Shown here: positions 13,075 to 24,900 of the stretch, one piece after another
How positions within the stretch are numbered: the first letter of the stretch is position 1
Layout of the letters: each line of letters begins with the position of its first letter
Assembly (NCBI RefSeq): GCF_963678635.1
Contig: NC_087065.1
Coordinates: 52,273,858-52,337,857, forward strand
DNA length: 64,000 nucleotides
Source of the DNA: Symsagittifera roscoffensis
Lineage: Eukaryota; Xenacoelomorpha; Acoela; Convolutidae
Direction of reading: 5' to 3'
The notes under the pieces: generated by a model
The model's database searches: none
Told to the model about the DNA's origin: nothing
The model's input: only the letters and a program-made list of their open reading frames with translations
Program-made: the position numbers and the translations under genes

Positions 13075-13300
13075 TGAGGGGGAGCGCGCGCCAAAAAAAA
13101 CGTAATTTTTTTGGTCCTAGTTTCCCAAAAAGTGCCTAAAAATCCAGTTTTTGGCCTGAAAGTTTGACCAAAACAGGGTCTCTTTAAGCTTTGGGACAGC
13201 TCGGAAAATCAATTTGATGAACCTAAAAAAATGTTATACAAATTTTTTGAAAATCCCCTCCCCTCTCGAAAAAATCCTCGATCCGCCTATGTATAAGCAG
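13075..13300 (+). repeat. family-D repeat, copy 1
   Basis: It begins GAGGGGGAGCGCGCGCC and contains CCAAAACAGGGTCTCTTTAA and a GGAAAATCAATTTGATGAACC segment. The same blocks in the same order occur at 62085-62270, so this is a dispersed repeat. Confidence 0.6.
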
Positions 13301-13324
13301 GTTATGTTATAAAGGTGTTTCGTT

Positions 13325-13720
13325 TATAAGAGTCGATGACCGCAGCTCAGACTCTCTTATAAGTCGCGATGTTTTTGCCAGGAAATTATTAAAAATTTGT
13401 TCACGCTCAAATTTACTTTTTCGCGGTTTGGCTTATGATTTATTTTTAAGTTCTGATCATTTTTTTGTTAAAAAGAAGGCAAACTCCACAATCCAATAGC
13501 AAAAGTTTTAAGATCATGAAAAACATGATCGACTTCTAGTTTCGTAAGTGAATTTTAATTTTGCGATTTCTTGGCGGATTAAAAAAAGTACCTATTGAGC
13601 CAGTTTTTTCAGTTGGGTCAGTTTTCTCAAAGAGCTTTGAAATTAATCTATTTTTTCGTTGAAATTCGAAATTTGGATTTTTCTCTTGTTTTGTCTTTGA
13701 GCTAGATCTATTTTTACAAG
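13325..13720 (+). repeat. family-C repeat, copy 4
   Basis: It shares 'GAGTCGATGACCGCAG', 'CTCTTATAAG', 'GGCAAACTCCACAATC' and 'AAAACATGATCGACTTCTAG' with the cluster at 11305-12540, in the same order and orientation. Confidence 0.6.
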
Positions 13721-14252
13721 TTTAATTCGCCGTTTTTGCCTAGATAGCTTGTCATCTACAAAGTTGAAGTCGATTGTTGGTGAAAGAATCATTTGCAACT
13801 GAAATAAATATTTCGCAGTAATTCAAAGCGTTTTAGTACAAATATAAAAAGGTTACATACTGCTGTTTAAGGCGCTTTTACCAATGAACACCTGTTTTGC
13901 AGTTCTCTAAATTTCGAGCTTCAAATGAAATATTCAAAAGATGAATGGGAGTGGAAAAGGGAAGGGGAAGTAGAGGGGTGTGATGAGTGAAATGAGTGAG
14001 AAAGTGCAAAGAGAAGAGTCTAGATATAATATTGCAGAATTATTAGGATGTTTTTCCCTGGTAGAGTTCTTCTCTCTATATAATTAGTTCATTTAATTCG
14101 ATTTTCTTATGGGTTGTTTTTGACCAAGCGAACTCAATAACTGTTGGCTAGTTTTTTGGATTGCATCCAACACATAAAACCTTGTTTAAGCTTTGGGAGC
14201 ATGTTATCGCTCTTGGTGTGTTTTCATGCTGATGTTGCGTGGTTCGCATCCA
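13721..14252. other. intergenic DNA with a short GA-rich tract
   Basis: A purine-rich stretch (about 13950-14020) contains repeated GAGTGA/GGGGAAG. No gene is recognised. It lies just 3' of the minus-strand gene ending at 14253 and may include its 3' UTR. Confidence 0.35.
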
Positions 14253-17200
14253 TCACAGATTGTTGGTGGCAATTGTCGTCTTGGCCAAGTAGGGATGCAC
14301 CTCAGTGCATGATGGGTATGCGGCATCGATGATCTGTTCGAACTCCCCCTCACTAGCTCCAATTCTCCTCTGCATTTTAACAGACAATTGGCTCACATCT
14401 TCGTCTAACTGGCGCAGGATGTTGTGAACGGTCTGCTGGAATTGCATGATGGCACAGTCGAAGTGCTGTAACAGACATGCTCTGTTAAAGCTTAGAGGCT
14501 CTTTCCATAAGCTCGAGAAAGCGGTGAAAATTCTATGAAAAACCGTTCACGCTCCTGCGAAAATGTTAATCCTCACCTTGGTTCTTTACGCTTGTAGCTC
14601 CCCCGTCAACTTATACGCTACCCAAACAAAAAATCACTGCTTTGAGGCTATTTTTTTATCAGCTTAAACATTAAATTAGGATGGGCGCGATTATCAGAAG
14701 ACGCTTTGACATTCAAATTGAAACAGTACTTTTTCTTATCCATCGATTTTCTGTAGCAAATGTACCCACCCTAACTAGTAAAAGCATAAAAGCAGGCTAA
14801 ATGGGCACATGCTGCCTAGTTGTGTGCGCAAGAATTCTTAGGCCAAATCTCGTGTTTAAGAGTCAATGAACGTAGTTTTTTTTTTAGGAAAAACTCTTAT
14901 AGTTTGTCGCGCTCAAATTTGATTTTTTGCGGTTTGACTTATGTTCTTCTCCTCTTGAATTATCGGTATCTGGTGTTAAACTGACAGTTTGAGGCTATGA
15001 AGCAGTTGTGAAAAGATTAGACTCGCTTATTTTCGAAGCTTCCTTACCTATGTTGGAATTTTCTTGCAATCGTAAAGCTCCCTTTAAAGCTTGAAAGTTG
15101 AGCACGACGCTCGAATGACAAGCCAGAGTTCCTCTTTCGGCCTTTTTTGCCTGTTTTTTTTGGACCAAATATGGTTTAATACTTGATCTTAGCCTCTCAA
15201 TTAAGTTGAGATCAGAAGAAGTGGGCGGCCGAACCATTAATTGTGGCCCAAGTTGGCCAATGTTTGCTAGATACGGCATGGTCGAGCCGGCAGCAATTAA
15301 AAGAATATGTTTGCTTGCAAGAAAGTTACAGTTTGTCAATTCGTTATAGGAGGTCAAATCAGGACTCAATTATCGGCTTGAAAAAAATGGGACTTTTTGA
15401 TGGCATTCAATTTCATTCCGTGTTTCACGCGACGTGTTCCGGAAAGATGGTTATGATATGTATTATCATTACGTCCCTTGTTGCCCTCTCTCTTTGACAG
15501 CGGCCTGATCTAACCAGCTCCTCGAAAATAACCTGTGCCTTCTAGTCTAGCTTGACACTCATCTATAAAATTGACTCGACGAAAATTAATTCTTCAGGTT
15601 GTTTTTTGTTGTTAATCTTGCTTGACGTTTTTTTTCCGGTTGGAAGATTGCTTGTGCGCTACATGAACCGTTGCAATGATAGAGAAAGTTTTGCACGTAG
15701 ACGGGGGATTCTTTTGAGTACCTGTGTTTTGAAACATTGCATTGCTAGCTGCCAAGGGGCGTTTTTTGCATTGCTAGCTACCAAGGAGTCGTCTAGTGTA
15801 GTTCGACATTTATTACCCTTGCGATAAGCAAGGGTATTGCAACCGGGTAATAATCTTTTTCCCCCGTACAACTTTATTCACAGACTTCAGCTTGCAATCA
15901 GTGCACGTCCACCGCATACGCCATATGCATGCTGTATGTGTGTCCTTTTTTGCTCATTGGTCTATTCATCCCTTAGTAGTGTTTTTTTTCGACAATTTTG
16001 CTATCGAAAATTTTAAATGAAAATTCTTTGTTATATTTCGATTTCGTCGTTTTCGAATTTTTTGAGGCTCATATAATTCATAATAATCCAGAAAATTATT
16101 TTTGCAATTTTTGACTTGACTGTGATGTATACGAAAGAATGTTTCGACTGTCGCGCGATATTTATGAGTATGGTTCTTTGTGGCTGACATTTTTTGGGGA
16201 AAAGAATTTTCGTATTTGTATTTCCGAAACGGGCGTCTATTTTTTGTTTTGATCCAGCGGTCGCCAGTCAACTACATATTTGATAAGTTTGATGTAATAG
16301 GGTTAATCAAATTTATCAGTTTCTGTAGTCTTCTAGAGACTTTTTTTTGGATTTTCTCAGTTCTTTTTGTTGTGGCAATTGTTTGAAACGTTTGCATTCA
16401 TTTTGTTAAATTTCATTTTTCAATTGTGTGTATTTATTCTGATTTTACTTTATAGTAAACAACGGATAGGCCCTTTTGGTATCCCCAAGTTTTCCTGAAA
16501 GACATGCAGGTAGTTTGGTTGCATAATTTTAAGTTTATGAAATAATTTTAGCCTAATTTTGAGTTTTTTAACCCGAATGTTATGTTTTTGAATTCTTTGA
16601 GAGTTTGTAGCGCACAGTTTCTTTGACAGAATTCAATAGTTTTTCTATTTTTTAGCCGCTTCATCTTTTGAACTGATGCATTTTTTTGTATCACAAGTGT
16701 TGCGGAGCTCAGCTTCGCCTATGTGTGTACAGAAATATCACGGCGAAATTAACTTGTTTATTTTCGCTCATTGTTATTTCTGTTTTTAAACAAGTTAGTA
16801 ATTTTCAATTTGCTGTAAGTTAATGCCTTTAAGCATGCTGATTTAACCATTTGCTCGACTTTTTTAGGTCAAAAACTTGTCAGCAAGAAGTAATTTTGAA
16901 TCTGGAGTGCTTTTGCACTTTTTTCCTAAATCAGAAAACTTTAAATATCAATTGTTTGTTTTAAATCGTATTTTTGACCTATGAAAATGCATTAAGTAAC
17001 AGTAGAAAATAAATAGATTATCTGATTATGATGTACACCACCAAATGGTGGCAGTTTTTTTGCATAATAGTTTCCGAGGACTATGGTGGTAGAGAAATTA
17101 TAACCAAATTAGTTCAGTGACGAATCTGAAAATGTCCAATGATGCAAACATTTTGTCATTTATATCCTTTTTTGGCCGGTAAAAGGCTGATTTTGATATA

Positions 17201-17713
17201 CAGTTCAAAAATTGATCATTTATTGGGTCAATTTTTGCTGAACTTTTTACACCGAAGACTTTAGTCAAGGTGTTATGGTATCGTGTAACGGGGGGTTTTT
17301 TTTAATGTTGTCTGTTGTCAAGTGTCGACAAATAACGTCCACAGTTATCAATTATCATGTGGGCTGGACTATATCGCGCTATGTCACGTGATTGCGTATG
17401 TTTGTTTCTTTATTTGTTCATCTTTATTTATTTAATTATCTGTTCTTCTATTTATTTAATTATGTTTAGTTTGCTTATATTTATTTATAATTTATGTATG
17501 TACATATTTATTTTTGTTTATTTTTATCACGTGTTTTTTTTATTTATTTAATTATTCTTTCTTTCATTTAGTTTTGCTTTTATTATTTCTGCGTGTGTAT
17601 TTATTTAATTTATTTATTTTCATTTATTTATATTATGGGTCTGTTTGTTTGGTTATTTGTTCATATATTTTTTTTCATGTCTATTTAATTATTTGTACAT
17701 TTCACTTTTGCTT

Positions 17714-17752
<39 letters not shown>

Positions 17753-20392
17753 TGTATTTATTTATGTATTTATTTATTTATGTATTGATTTATTTTTTTA
17801 TTGCTTATTTATTTATCAGGTGTGTTTTGTTTATTTGTTGATATTTATTTCTATATTTATTTAATTATTCTTTCTTTCATTTAGTTTTGCTTTTATTATT
17901 TATGTATGTGTATTTATTTCATTTATTTATTTTCATTTATTCATATTATGGGTCTGCTTGTTTGGTTATTTGTTCATATATATTTTTTCATGTCTATTTA
18001 ATTATTTGTACATTTCACTTTTGCTTTTATTTATTTATATATTTATTTATTTATGTATTCATTTATGTATTTATTTATTTATTTATGTATTGATTTATTT
18101 TTTTATTGCTTATTTATTTATCAGGTGTGTTTTGTTTATTTGTTGATATTTATTTCTATATTTATTTAATTATTCTTTCTTTCATTTAGTTTTGCTTTTA
18201 TTATTTATGTATGTGTATTTATTTAATTCATTTACTTTCATTTATTTATATTATGGGTCTGTTTGTTTGGTTATTTGTTCATGAGATATATATTTTTTCA
18301 TGTTAATTTAATTATTTGTAAATTTTGGTGTATATATGTGTTAGTAAGATTTTTAGTTCTACAACGTTTATTCAGGCTCTTTGTCGATATAGCAAAATAT
18401 TGGTGTATACATGTGTTAGTACGATTTTAGCTCTAGAATTGTTATTTCAGGCTCTTCGTCAATATAGCAATATTTTAGCGTATACATGTGTTAGTACCAT
18501 TTTTAGTTCTCGAACTGTTATTTTATGATCTATGTCAATATATCAAAATTTTAGTGTATACATGTGTTATTACGATTTTTAGTTCTCGAACTGTTATTTC
18601 ATGATCTTTGTCAATATATCAAAATTTTATTGTATACATGTGTTAGTACCATTTTTAGTTCTCGAACTGTTATTCCATGATCTTTGTCAATATAGAAAAA
18701 TTTTGGTGTATACATGTGTTAGTACGATTTTTAGCTCTAGAACTGTTATTCCATGATCTTTGTCAATATAGCAAAAATTTGACGTATACATGTGTTAGTA
18801 CGATTTTTAGCTCTCGAACTGTTATTTCATGATCTTTGCCAATATAGCAAAATTTTGGTGTATACATGTGTTCGTACGATTTTTAGCTCACGAACTGTTA
18901 TTTCAGGCCCTTTGTCAATATAGTAAAATTTTGGTGTATACATGTGTTAGTACGATTTTTAGTTCTAGAAGAGTTATTTTATGATCTTCGTTGATATATC
19001 AAAAATTTAACCTATACATGTGTTAGTACGATTTTTAGTTCTAGAACTGTTATTTCAGGCTCTTTCTCGATATAGCAAAATTTTGGTGTATACATGTATT
19101 AGTACGATTTTTTGTTCTAGAACTGTTATTCTTCAATTATTAGTTGTTCAAGTTGTTTGGTTTTTGCTTCAGTTTCTATGCCTTCGGTGTATTGCGCGTA
19201 GCGCCTATGTTGATAAAACTTATTTAAGCAAAGGTATTACTTGCGCCTTTTTTTAGCTAAAGTTGACTTTATCGAGGCAAAACGTGCTGACAATATAATT
19301 GTTTTAAATAAGAGGTGTACTGCTACTTAAGCGTTTAATTAACCCAAAACTTATGTTCTGTATAGACAGCATCCTGTATCGCAAATTTTTATGAGGCAGT
19401 CGATTTAAACTTGGATTCGGGGCTAAGGTTTACACCGCAGAACTGTTAGGGCAATATTAGACGGTGGGTTCTTCAAGAAAAAGAAATCTAAGACCAAGCT
19501 TAAAAAGCTTGGTTTTCTGCTCTGGATTCGACGGATCTTGTTATTTATCCCCTCCCCTATTGCAATTGCAATAAGGGGGAAATAGTTAAGATCCGTCGTC
19601 GAATCCATATACGAAAGCATATACGACTTTTGTACCTTGTTAACTATTCCCACCCTTCCCCCTATTGCAATAGGGCGGAAATAGTTAACAAGGTACAAAA
19701 TTCGTATATGCTTAACTGTTCAATTCTTTCTTTATAGGGGGTATTTTCGTTACAAGGTACCATAGGGGAGGAAATAGTTATCAAGATCCGATTCGACTAA
19801 CACATTTTTATTTTATCTGAATCAGTTCTTTTCTTTGAATTTCATATTGGCTTGTGTTTTCACGCTTTTCTTTTGGAGTTTCTGCTTGTCAAATCCTGCT
19901 TTCTGGTTGTGGTACTGCAAAAACGAAATTACTACTTAATTGTTATCTTACCGACTGCGGAATAGAGGTAATGCACTTGTGCTCTTGTCTGAATGTCGCC
20001 CATGACTCATACTCTCTTACGTCATCGCTACCGACTTCGTACTGCTCACTTCCCGCCAACTCCTTTCGACTTGGCAGCAGCTTCTCGCTGACGTCATTTT
20101 CTAGGTTACCGTATAAGGTAACTGCTCGTTCAGTCTGCCACCATGTCGTGTCTGTTGACAGTTCCTGCAGGGCGTCGTTGGAAGCACTGAGAGCGGTGAG
20201 TTCGGCGAATCGAGTCACAACTTTTCGTTCGTCGTAGCGATGAGTGACGCGCGACTGATTTCGATAATCGAGGGACCGATTTGGAAATAGTTCTAAATTG
20301 GTTTTTGTATCAATGTTGGAAGATTTAGAAAGATCGAATGAATGATTTGGGTCGAAAGTATTTCGAGCTGGTTCGTTTGATAAGCGCTGCAT
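14253..20392 (-). CDS. two-exon gene of unknown function
   Basis: Exon A (20392-19952, 147 codons) starts at an ATG with A at -3 and ends at a strong donor, CAGTCG|GTAAGA. Exon B (14465-14253, 70 codons plus TGA) follows a good acceptor, TCTGTTACAG|CAC. Both junctions are phase 0, giving a 217-residue product with sequence ...TSIPQS joined to HFDCAIMQF.... Exon A is polar and probably disordered, ending in an acidic DDVREYESWATFRQEH stretch. Exon B has an amphipathic helix around FQQTVHNILRQLDEDVSQLS. Both exons are visibly richer in G+C than the surrounding intron and lack low-complexity bias. I do not recognise the family. Additional exons inside the 5.5-kb intron cannot be excluded. The divergent neighbour is GPN1, about 1.56 kb away. 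Confidence 0.5.
14850..14945 (+). repeat. family-C repeat, partial copy
   Basis: It contains 'AAGAGTCAATGAACGTAG', 'TTAGGAAAAACTCTTATAG' and 'TTTGCGGTTTGACTTATG', matching only the 5' blocks of the family-C element. Confidence 0.5.
14995..15369 (-). pseudogene. decayed Tc1/mariner-type transposase fragment
   Basis: The minus-strand frame contains RPPTSSDLNLIERLRSSIK, which aligns with the Tc1/mariner signature around the third catalytic residue (typically WPxxSPDLNPIExLWSxxK). The E after DLNLI is kept, the two prolines and the tryptophan are changed. The segment just upstream (where a DNAP motif is expected) is degraded to AGSTMP. Upstream sequence on the same strand is interrupted by stops. 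No terminal inverted repeats were identified. An old, dead DNA transposon is the best reading; the short match leaves doubt. Confidence 0.5.
15815..15880 (+). repeat. family-B hairpin repeat, copy 2
   Basis: CCCTTGCGATAAGCAAGGG forms a perfect 7-bp stem around GATAA. It is followed by TATTGCAACCGGGTAATAA and a CTTTTTCCCCC tract, as in the other family-B copies. Confidence 0.65.
16705..16745 (+). repeat. 'agcttcgcc' dispersed repeat
   Basis: GGAGCTCAGCTTCGCCTATGT recurs with changes at about 34562, 35897 and 47352. Short, imperfect and palindrome-like (GAAGCTCAGCTTC at 47352). It is probably the end of a longer repeat. Confidence 0.45.
17395..18300 (+). repeat. TTTA-rich higher-order tandem repeat
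   Basis: A (TTTA)n-like tract is organised into a longer unit of about 305-313 bp. The landmark ATTATTCTTTCTTTC recurs at 17551, 17864 and 18169. Within each unit the same non-TTTA words recur in order, e.g. TATTATGGGTCTG, GGTTATTTGTTCATA and GTACATTTCACTTTTGC. Long frames here encode only L/F/I/Y repeats and are not genes. Confidence 0.85.
18322..19135 (+). repeat. 76-bp minisatellite, about 11 copies
   Basis: The landmark TATAC/TATAT-ATGTG occurs at 18331, 18406, 18481, 18557, 18633, 18709, 18785, 18861, 18937, 19013 and 19089. Spacing is 75, 75 and then 76 bp throughout. Each unit reads GTATACATGTGTTAGTACGA, then TTTTTAG(C/T)TCT(C/A)GAACTGTTA, then (T/C)TTTG(T/C)CAATATAGCAAAA. Unit-to-unit differences are mainly single-base. 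Confidence 0.95.
19493..19800. repeat. cluster of foldback hairpins
   Basis: Three adjacent inverted repeats lie head to tail. 19493-19513 is ACCAAGCT/AGCTTGGT. 19524-19606 has GGATTCGACGGATCTT pairing with AAGATCCGTCGTCGAATCC around CCCCTATTGCAATTGCAATAAGGGG. 19617-19711 has GCATATACGA...TGTACCTTGTTAACTATT pairing with AATAGTTAACAAGGTACA...TCGTATATGC around CCCCCTATTGCAATAGGG. A partial fourth arm follows at about 19735-19790. The shared CCCCTATTGCAATAGGGG centre and AAATAGTTAA arms point to one small foldback family. Confidence 0.85.
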
Positions 20393-21956
20393 TTTTTGGT
20401 TCTAAGTTGTTTCGCTGTAAAAGCAAATGAAGACAATCTGGTCGAATTTGCAGACTAGTGGCTTAATTGGTCAGCTTTCAGTTTAAATAATATCGATTTT
20501 TTTTATTACTGTGTACCAATGTTTTTCTAGTCTGAGCGGTTAAAGTTGCCTGGAGGCGTTTTTACCGTATGCTTATTTAAATTTTACCGTCTTGCCACGT
20601 TTTGATCCATTAAAGATGAGAGATTTGAAAGCTTTCAAATTGTGTTCATGGATTTAAAAATTTTCCATGGAATTATGGAAAAAACCGCGTTCAAAACACT
20701 TTGTTTACTCGCATCAATATTTGAATCACCATCTGCGTTTTTTTTTTCAAATCAGCACAAGTTTTTACCTTTTCCTTTTTATTAGCAAACAGGTGATTTA
20801 GCTGGAGTACTGTTTATTATTACCTTCGGTGGTTGGTATTAAATGATACAAATTTCAGACAATGAAATTGGGTGATTATTACGAGTGACAAAAAACTACT
20901 GATCGAATGATTGAAGTGTAAAGACAAGTTGAAAATCAAATCATTTTAATTTGTTTCCTGAAGGAAACATAAAAGGAATGCTCTTACCATGTTGCCCGCA
21001 ATAACGCGACTAGCAATTAAAGTAATTTGCAGTAGCTGGTATATTTAAAGTTTGAATGATATATTAAAAAAGAAATTCGAATTTTGAAAAAACAAAAGTT
21101 TTTTTTCAAGGTGAGATGATGAATTTGCAGATTATGATGTTTTTTAATTTTTTACCATGTGTTCATATCGCGATGGTAAGAGAAAAATATTTCATGGTTG
21201 AGAAGAAGAGGGTGAACAAATAGCCTCAAATTCAGACCCCCTTAATCGTCACTATTATTTTTTTGATAACGTTTGCGATTAACCGTCGGAACAAATCGGA
21301 ACAGAATTTTTTCAGGTTAACAAGTTGTTAAACACCCATTTGATGGCTTGATTGACAGAAACGACGAATTTTTCAATCTCCTACCAGTCACAAGAAAGCG
21401 ATAAATTAAGCTTTGATTTATATCATTTCACTCTCCGTTACAGTAAGTCTTTACGCACCACTGGCATGAATGAAACATCATTTTTTTCGAAACCAAAAGG
21501 GCGTTATTTTTGAAAATCACACTTGATCCCTACAATTTTTTATGTACCTTAAACCGTACAAATAAACTATTGTATGCTAAAATTAATTCCCTCTCTCTCG
21601 AGAGATGTCTTGAAAAATAAAGGTTATTTAAGTCCTCTCAGCTCAAAAAAATTCTGATTCTTAACTAGTGTCATGTTCTTTCTGATATAATTTTCGAAAA
21701 TTTCCTGAATAGGCGACGCTTTTATGAAATTCTTTTATTGTTAATATCGAAATATTATTGTCAAAATTTGTTAAAATGTAAGACATAAGATCAAATAATT
21801 TTGCTATCATTTATCGAGAACCTAATTTGTGTAGTTCAAGATTTTCTTTTGTTTCAGGTTTTTGATTTTATATCATGTTGGAAAAATAAGTCATTTTTGC
21901 GAATTCGTTCGAGATTTCATTGGAGTGTTTTTGCTGAATGATCAGCATTTCTCAAA
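20393..21956. promoter_or_regulatory. divergent intergenic region between unknown gene and GPN1
   Basis: Both neighbours start outward from this 1,564-bp AT-rich interval, so their promoters must lie here if the unknown gene is real. No repeat family is recognised. An acceptor-like TTTTGTTTCAG ends at 21858, 98 nt before the GPN1 ATG, and may mark a 5'-UTR intron or a trans-splice site. Confidence 0.35.
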
Positions 21957-24900
21957 ATGGCTTCTGAACTAGAATGCTCTTCGGAGGGAATGAAAGATGA
22001 AAAGGGAACAGCGGGATGTTCGAGCAGCAACCTCAGTGGAGATGCTAAAAAGAAAGCGATGTGTGTTATTGTATTGGGCATGGCTGGAAGTGGCAAGACC
22101 ACTTTTGTCAGACAACTGAACAGCCATTTAATTGCAAAGGGAAACAAGTGTTACGTCATGAACCTGGACCCTGCAGTTAACGAGGTGCCCTACCCAGTGA
22201 ATATTGACATCAGAGACACTGTGAAGTACAAACAAGTCATGCAGCAGTATGGACTGGGACCCAACGGGGCCATTATGACGTCACTCAACATATTCGCAAC
22301 CAAATTTCATCAGGTTTCATTTGAAAATTTGTAAAGAATTCGAGATGAACGGGAATGTTAATAATATTAGCACTTAATTATTGTTAAATTGATATTGTTA
22401 TTTTTCCGACTTTCGATACGAAAATAACGGAATATTTGTGCTCGGGGTGGGTTTTTTTATTCAGACAAATTTCGACTTTTTAACTAGCCATTTTTGACGA
22501 ATTTTTTTGATATCATTCAAAAGGTTTTGTTGTCTTGAGCTTAAATTTGAAAAGATATTTCACCTGTGATTGTTTTTCGTAAAGTTATGAGGGTTTAAAG
22601 ATTGCCATTTTGACCAATTTGGGACAATTAACGCGCGATATATTTCGCGCTATTAACGCGTAAGCGGAGATTAATCCGTCTTATAAATCGTTCCAAATTG
22701 GTTGAACGAAGCTTATTTGCCATAATTGATTTGTTGGTTCCCCCTTTTTTTAACTCGAAACAACTTAACACCCTACAATTTCACTCCCTACTTTTTGTTG
22801 CCTTAGCAATATAATATTGCTACATTTTAAAACAGTTTTTATGACTTAACACCTTTGTAATCCAAAATGAAAAGAAAACTTACTTCAAAGGGGATTTCGG
22901 TAACCATCAAAGAATTAAACGAGAGAAATTTTTGCCATTTAAAGCCAGACAAATTTGCGCTAATTAATCTGCGTAAGTTTTGAATAGAATTGACCTTGCA
23001 AATGCTTTCTATGAAACGTTTGAAACCAAAATCAAATGGCCTTGCCAATATTTTCAATGAAGCATTCCAAAATGAACCAAAAACACGCAATAGTTCAATG
23101 AACTTCAAAAGCACGCAAATAATTATGGCCTTTGACTAATATGGCCTAATTTTGTAGACATTTTCAGCCGGTATAGAAATTTAAAAAAGGTTAAACCATT
23201 TCCAAAAGCCTTAAAATCATTATTTTTAGAATCATTCTCGAACTTAAGCTTATGACCTGATCGCTTTGTCAGCTTTTTTTGAATTGTTGGCACATAAAGG
23301 CAAAGCTAAAGGGTTTGCCCAAGCTAAAGGGATGCCGTAGTCCCAAGCTAGCATCCCGAAAATAAGGGCGATTGTCCTGGGATTAAATTGCTAAGGCACG
23401 AGTCATGTTCCTGCGTTTACTTACGTTTCCGGGAGTCTGCAAGGAAACGTCTTTTCAAAAAAAGCTGACAAAAATTTCAGTAGGTTTAAAATTTGAATTT
23501 TAATAATACGAAAGAATAAACAAAAATGAAATAAAATTTGCAATGGTTTAACACAAACTAGATAACGCTCTGAAAAAATACAGATCAGTTTTGTCTTCGT
23601 AAACGGACATTATGTTTTGCACTCTTTCATTTAATACTCGATACTTTTTCTTTTTTGTGAACCTTTGGCCACTCGATGCATCAAAGAAGTTGAGTTTTTG
23701 TACGGAAGCGTCTTTTTGCAGGCTACCCACTACTTTCCACATATTTGGGTGGGCTCCGCTGAAATATGATTGAATCCCGAAATGCCATCCCTCGACAACA
23801 TTTGTTGTTCGAGCAATCCCCATCACGGCCGCATCTCGCTGGTTCCAAAGGGAGGGTGGGAATGAAACTTCACGGTTTGGCACCAAGCTTTTTATATAAG
23901 TAGAGCCGAAGTACAGACACAACTCGTCAATTTTTTCGGGTTCTAAACCATTTCTGTCGCATACAGTTTGAATTTCCTGAACGATCATGTCATAGGAATC
24001 GCCGATCTTTTTTTTTCAAATGCAAGGGATGGCAGCATTTTTAAAGCCAGCGCTAAATCGTGATTCGTTTCGTAGGTCACTTTCAGACCCAATTCGTTAA
24101 TTTTTCTCATGTAACTCTGAGAGAGATGGAAAAAACAACCCGATCAATGTGCTTCGGGGAATGTTTTTTGGAAGGACTGAAGAGCAGCTTGCTCAAAATC
24201 TAACAAATTTTTTTTCAGGCCAACAGTTGGGTGCTAAATCAATTAACGCCTGCAGGAAGCGATGGTAGGTTTTTTCGGTTTTGTTAGGAAGGAAGGCGTA
24301 AATGCAACCGGGCACAATGCCAGATACACTAACATGAATTGAATAAAGCTGATAGAAAATTTTTGGAGTAATTTTAAAAGTTCCATCGGCTAACCAGAAA
24401 GATGACTTCTCCAGAACTCTCAGCATTTCGGGGTCGCCGCACAAAATGATTCGCTCATGATCATTTGATTCACTGTCAAACCGGATAAAATTTTCAAAAA
24501 TTTCAGGGATCTCGAAATTTCGCGCAACGGGGATGGGCCGCATATTTACATCTAGCTGCTTACGAGTGCGAGCAGCCGTTCGGATCAGTTTGTCTTTACT
24601 TGGGAGAGCAAACTGACTAGCCAAATTGTTTGTAATTGGCAAAACCGCACTGGCAACTGCAACAGTCGGGGTAAATCTCTCGCTGAGATCTTTTATATGC
24701 TTTATGGTATTTCGGGCCTCCGATTTTCCCGCTGAAATGTCGTGGTTATACTCTCCACGCGTCTCGATTAATTCATTTTTTCAGTAATGGCAGTTGCTCG
24801 ACATTTATGTGTTTGATATTTTTAGCAAATCCAGTTTTCTGTAAACTTATTTTTTCGCTTGAAATATAATTCGTGGCCGGACGCTATAAGGATTGGCTTG

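Larger units (their letters stand above)
14466..19951 (-). other. repeat-filled intron of the unknown minus-strand gene
   Basis: The 5,486-bp interval has GTAAGA...ACAG ends on the minus strand. It holds a partial family-C copy, a Tc1-like remnant, a family-B hairpin, an 'agcttcgcc' repeat near 16705-16745, a TTTA-rich higher-order repeat, a 76-bp minisatellite and a foldback cluster. 15966-17300 and 19136-19480 show nothing recognisable beyond AT-rich DNA. Confidence 0.45.

Noticed and set aside
17357-18146. Open frames rich in L/F/I/Y resembling a multi-pass membrane protein
   Set aside because: They are translations of TTTA-type repeats; no conserved motif, and the repeat period explains the frames.
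18322-19135. CRISPR array
   Set aside because: Repeats are directly abutting 76-bp units with no unique spacers, in a eukaryotic gene context.
23279-23414. CCCAAGCTA-rich patch inside the MULE
   Set aside because: A short local repetition (CAAGCTAAAGGG, CCCAAGCTAGC) without a longer array or coding signal.
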